Both the position numbers and the translations under genes were made by a program. A stretch of 64,000 nt of DNA, from NCBI RefSeq assembly GCF_019195455.1, contig NZ_JAIMBW010000001.1:4058001-4122000 (forward strand). The letters run 5' to 3'. This DNA comes from Gymnodinialimonas phycosphaerae (GTDB lineage Bacteria; Pseudomonadota; Alphaproteobacteria; Rhodobacterales; Rhodobacteraceae). The notes under the pieces were generated by a model that did no database searches, was not told the DNA's origin, and saw nothing but the letters and a program-made list of their open reading frames with translations. Below are positions 63,981 to 64,000 of this stretch, piece after piece. Numbering within the stretch: the first letter of the stretch is position 1; every line of letters starts with the position of its first letter.

Positions 63981-64000
63981 TTTTCTTATTAAGTCAGATG

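Overview
The window is GC-rich chromosomal DNA of an alphaproteobacterium, almost certainly a member of the Rhodobacteraceae (Roseobacter group). This rests on the short prolyl-tRNA synthetase, the serS/surE/pcm/M23 and yajC-secDF gene sets, the phaZ<>phaC-phaP-phaR locus, DUF1194/DUF817/Mth938 proteins, an Agl-type sugar ABC operon, and intergenic repeats typical of this group. I saw no tRNA, rRNA, CRISPR array, transposase, integrase or phage structural gene. The genus cannot be fixed from the sequence.

Layout. 1-5.3 kb: end of ppx, two tiny membrane or exported peptides separated by a terminator and a 12-bp tandem array, proS, a small lipoprotein, a secreted trypsin-like protease. 5.3-12.4 kb: carB, a HAD-like protein without the catalytic aspartates, cfa, and a LysM/M23 lipoprotein. 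12.6-18.7 kb: an RTX-repeat/Hint protein lying between the M23 gene and pcm-surE-[TspO-like]-serS. 18.9-22.4 kb: cytochrome P450, a second trypsin-like protease, and a membrane pentapeptide-repeat protein with a lower-GC half. 22.6-29.8 kb: yajC-secD-secF-TauE/SafE-Mth938, DUF1194, a VOC protein, DUF817, thyX. 29.75-31.2 kb: a strongly AT-richer orphan membrane gene plus a 470-bp non-coding tract with inverted repeats. 31.2-38.4 kb: cold-shock protein, ArsC-like protein, small membrane protein, a stand-alone Hint protein, thrS, an MFS transporter and two alpha/beta hydrolases.

38.5-46.4 kb is a sugar or compatible-solute uptake operon: LacI regulator with its own palindromic operator, binding protein, two permeases (one with a DUF11-like domain in its first periplasmic loop), a GH63-type hydrolase resembling glucosylglycerate/mannosylglycerate hydrolases, and a MalK-type ATPase. 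The two permease genes are separated by a 490-bp island of three repeat types.

46.4-54.9 kb is the part I find most novel: a HisD/HpsN-like dehydrogenase, two double-NTF2 (SnoaL-like) proteins, an SDR, a second LacI regulator, a bicupin, a secreted protein and a MetE/epoxyalkane:CoM-transferase-like enzyme. Most are linked by ATGA overlaps. Three intergenic copies of a DnaA-box-containing motif lie in and at the end of the cluster. The combination looks like a catabolic pathway whose substrate I cannot name.

55-60.5 kb holds a DUF6151 protein and the polyhydroxyalkanoate locus (phaZ, phaC, phaP, phaR), with PhaR-type operators visible in the phaP promoter. 60.6-64 kb holds a class III aminotransferase, a PRC-barrel exported protein and a DegT-family aminotransferase preceded by a perfect 19-bp AT-rich palindrome.
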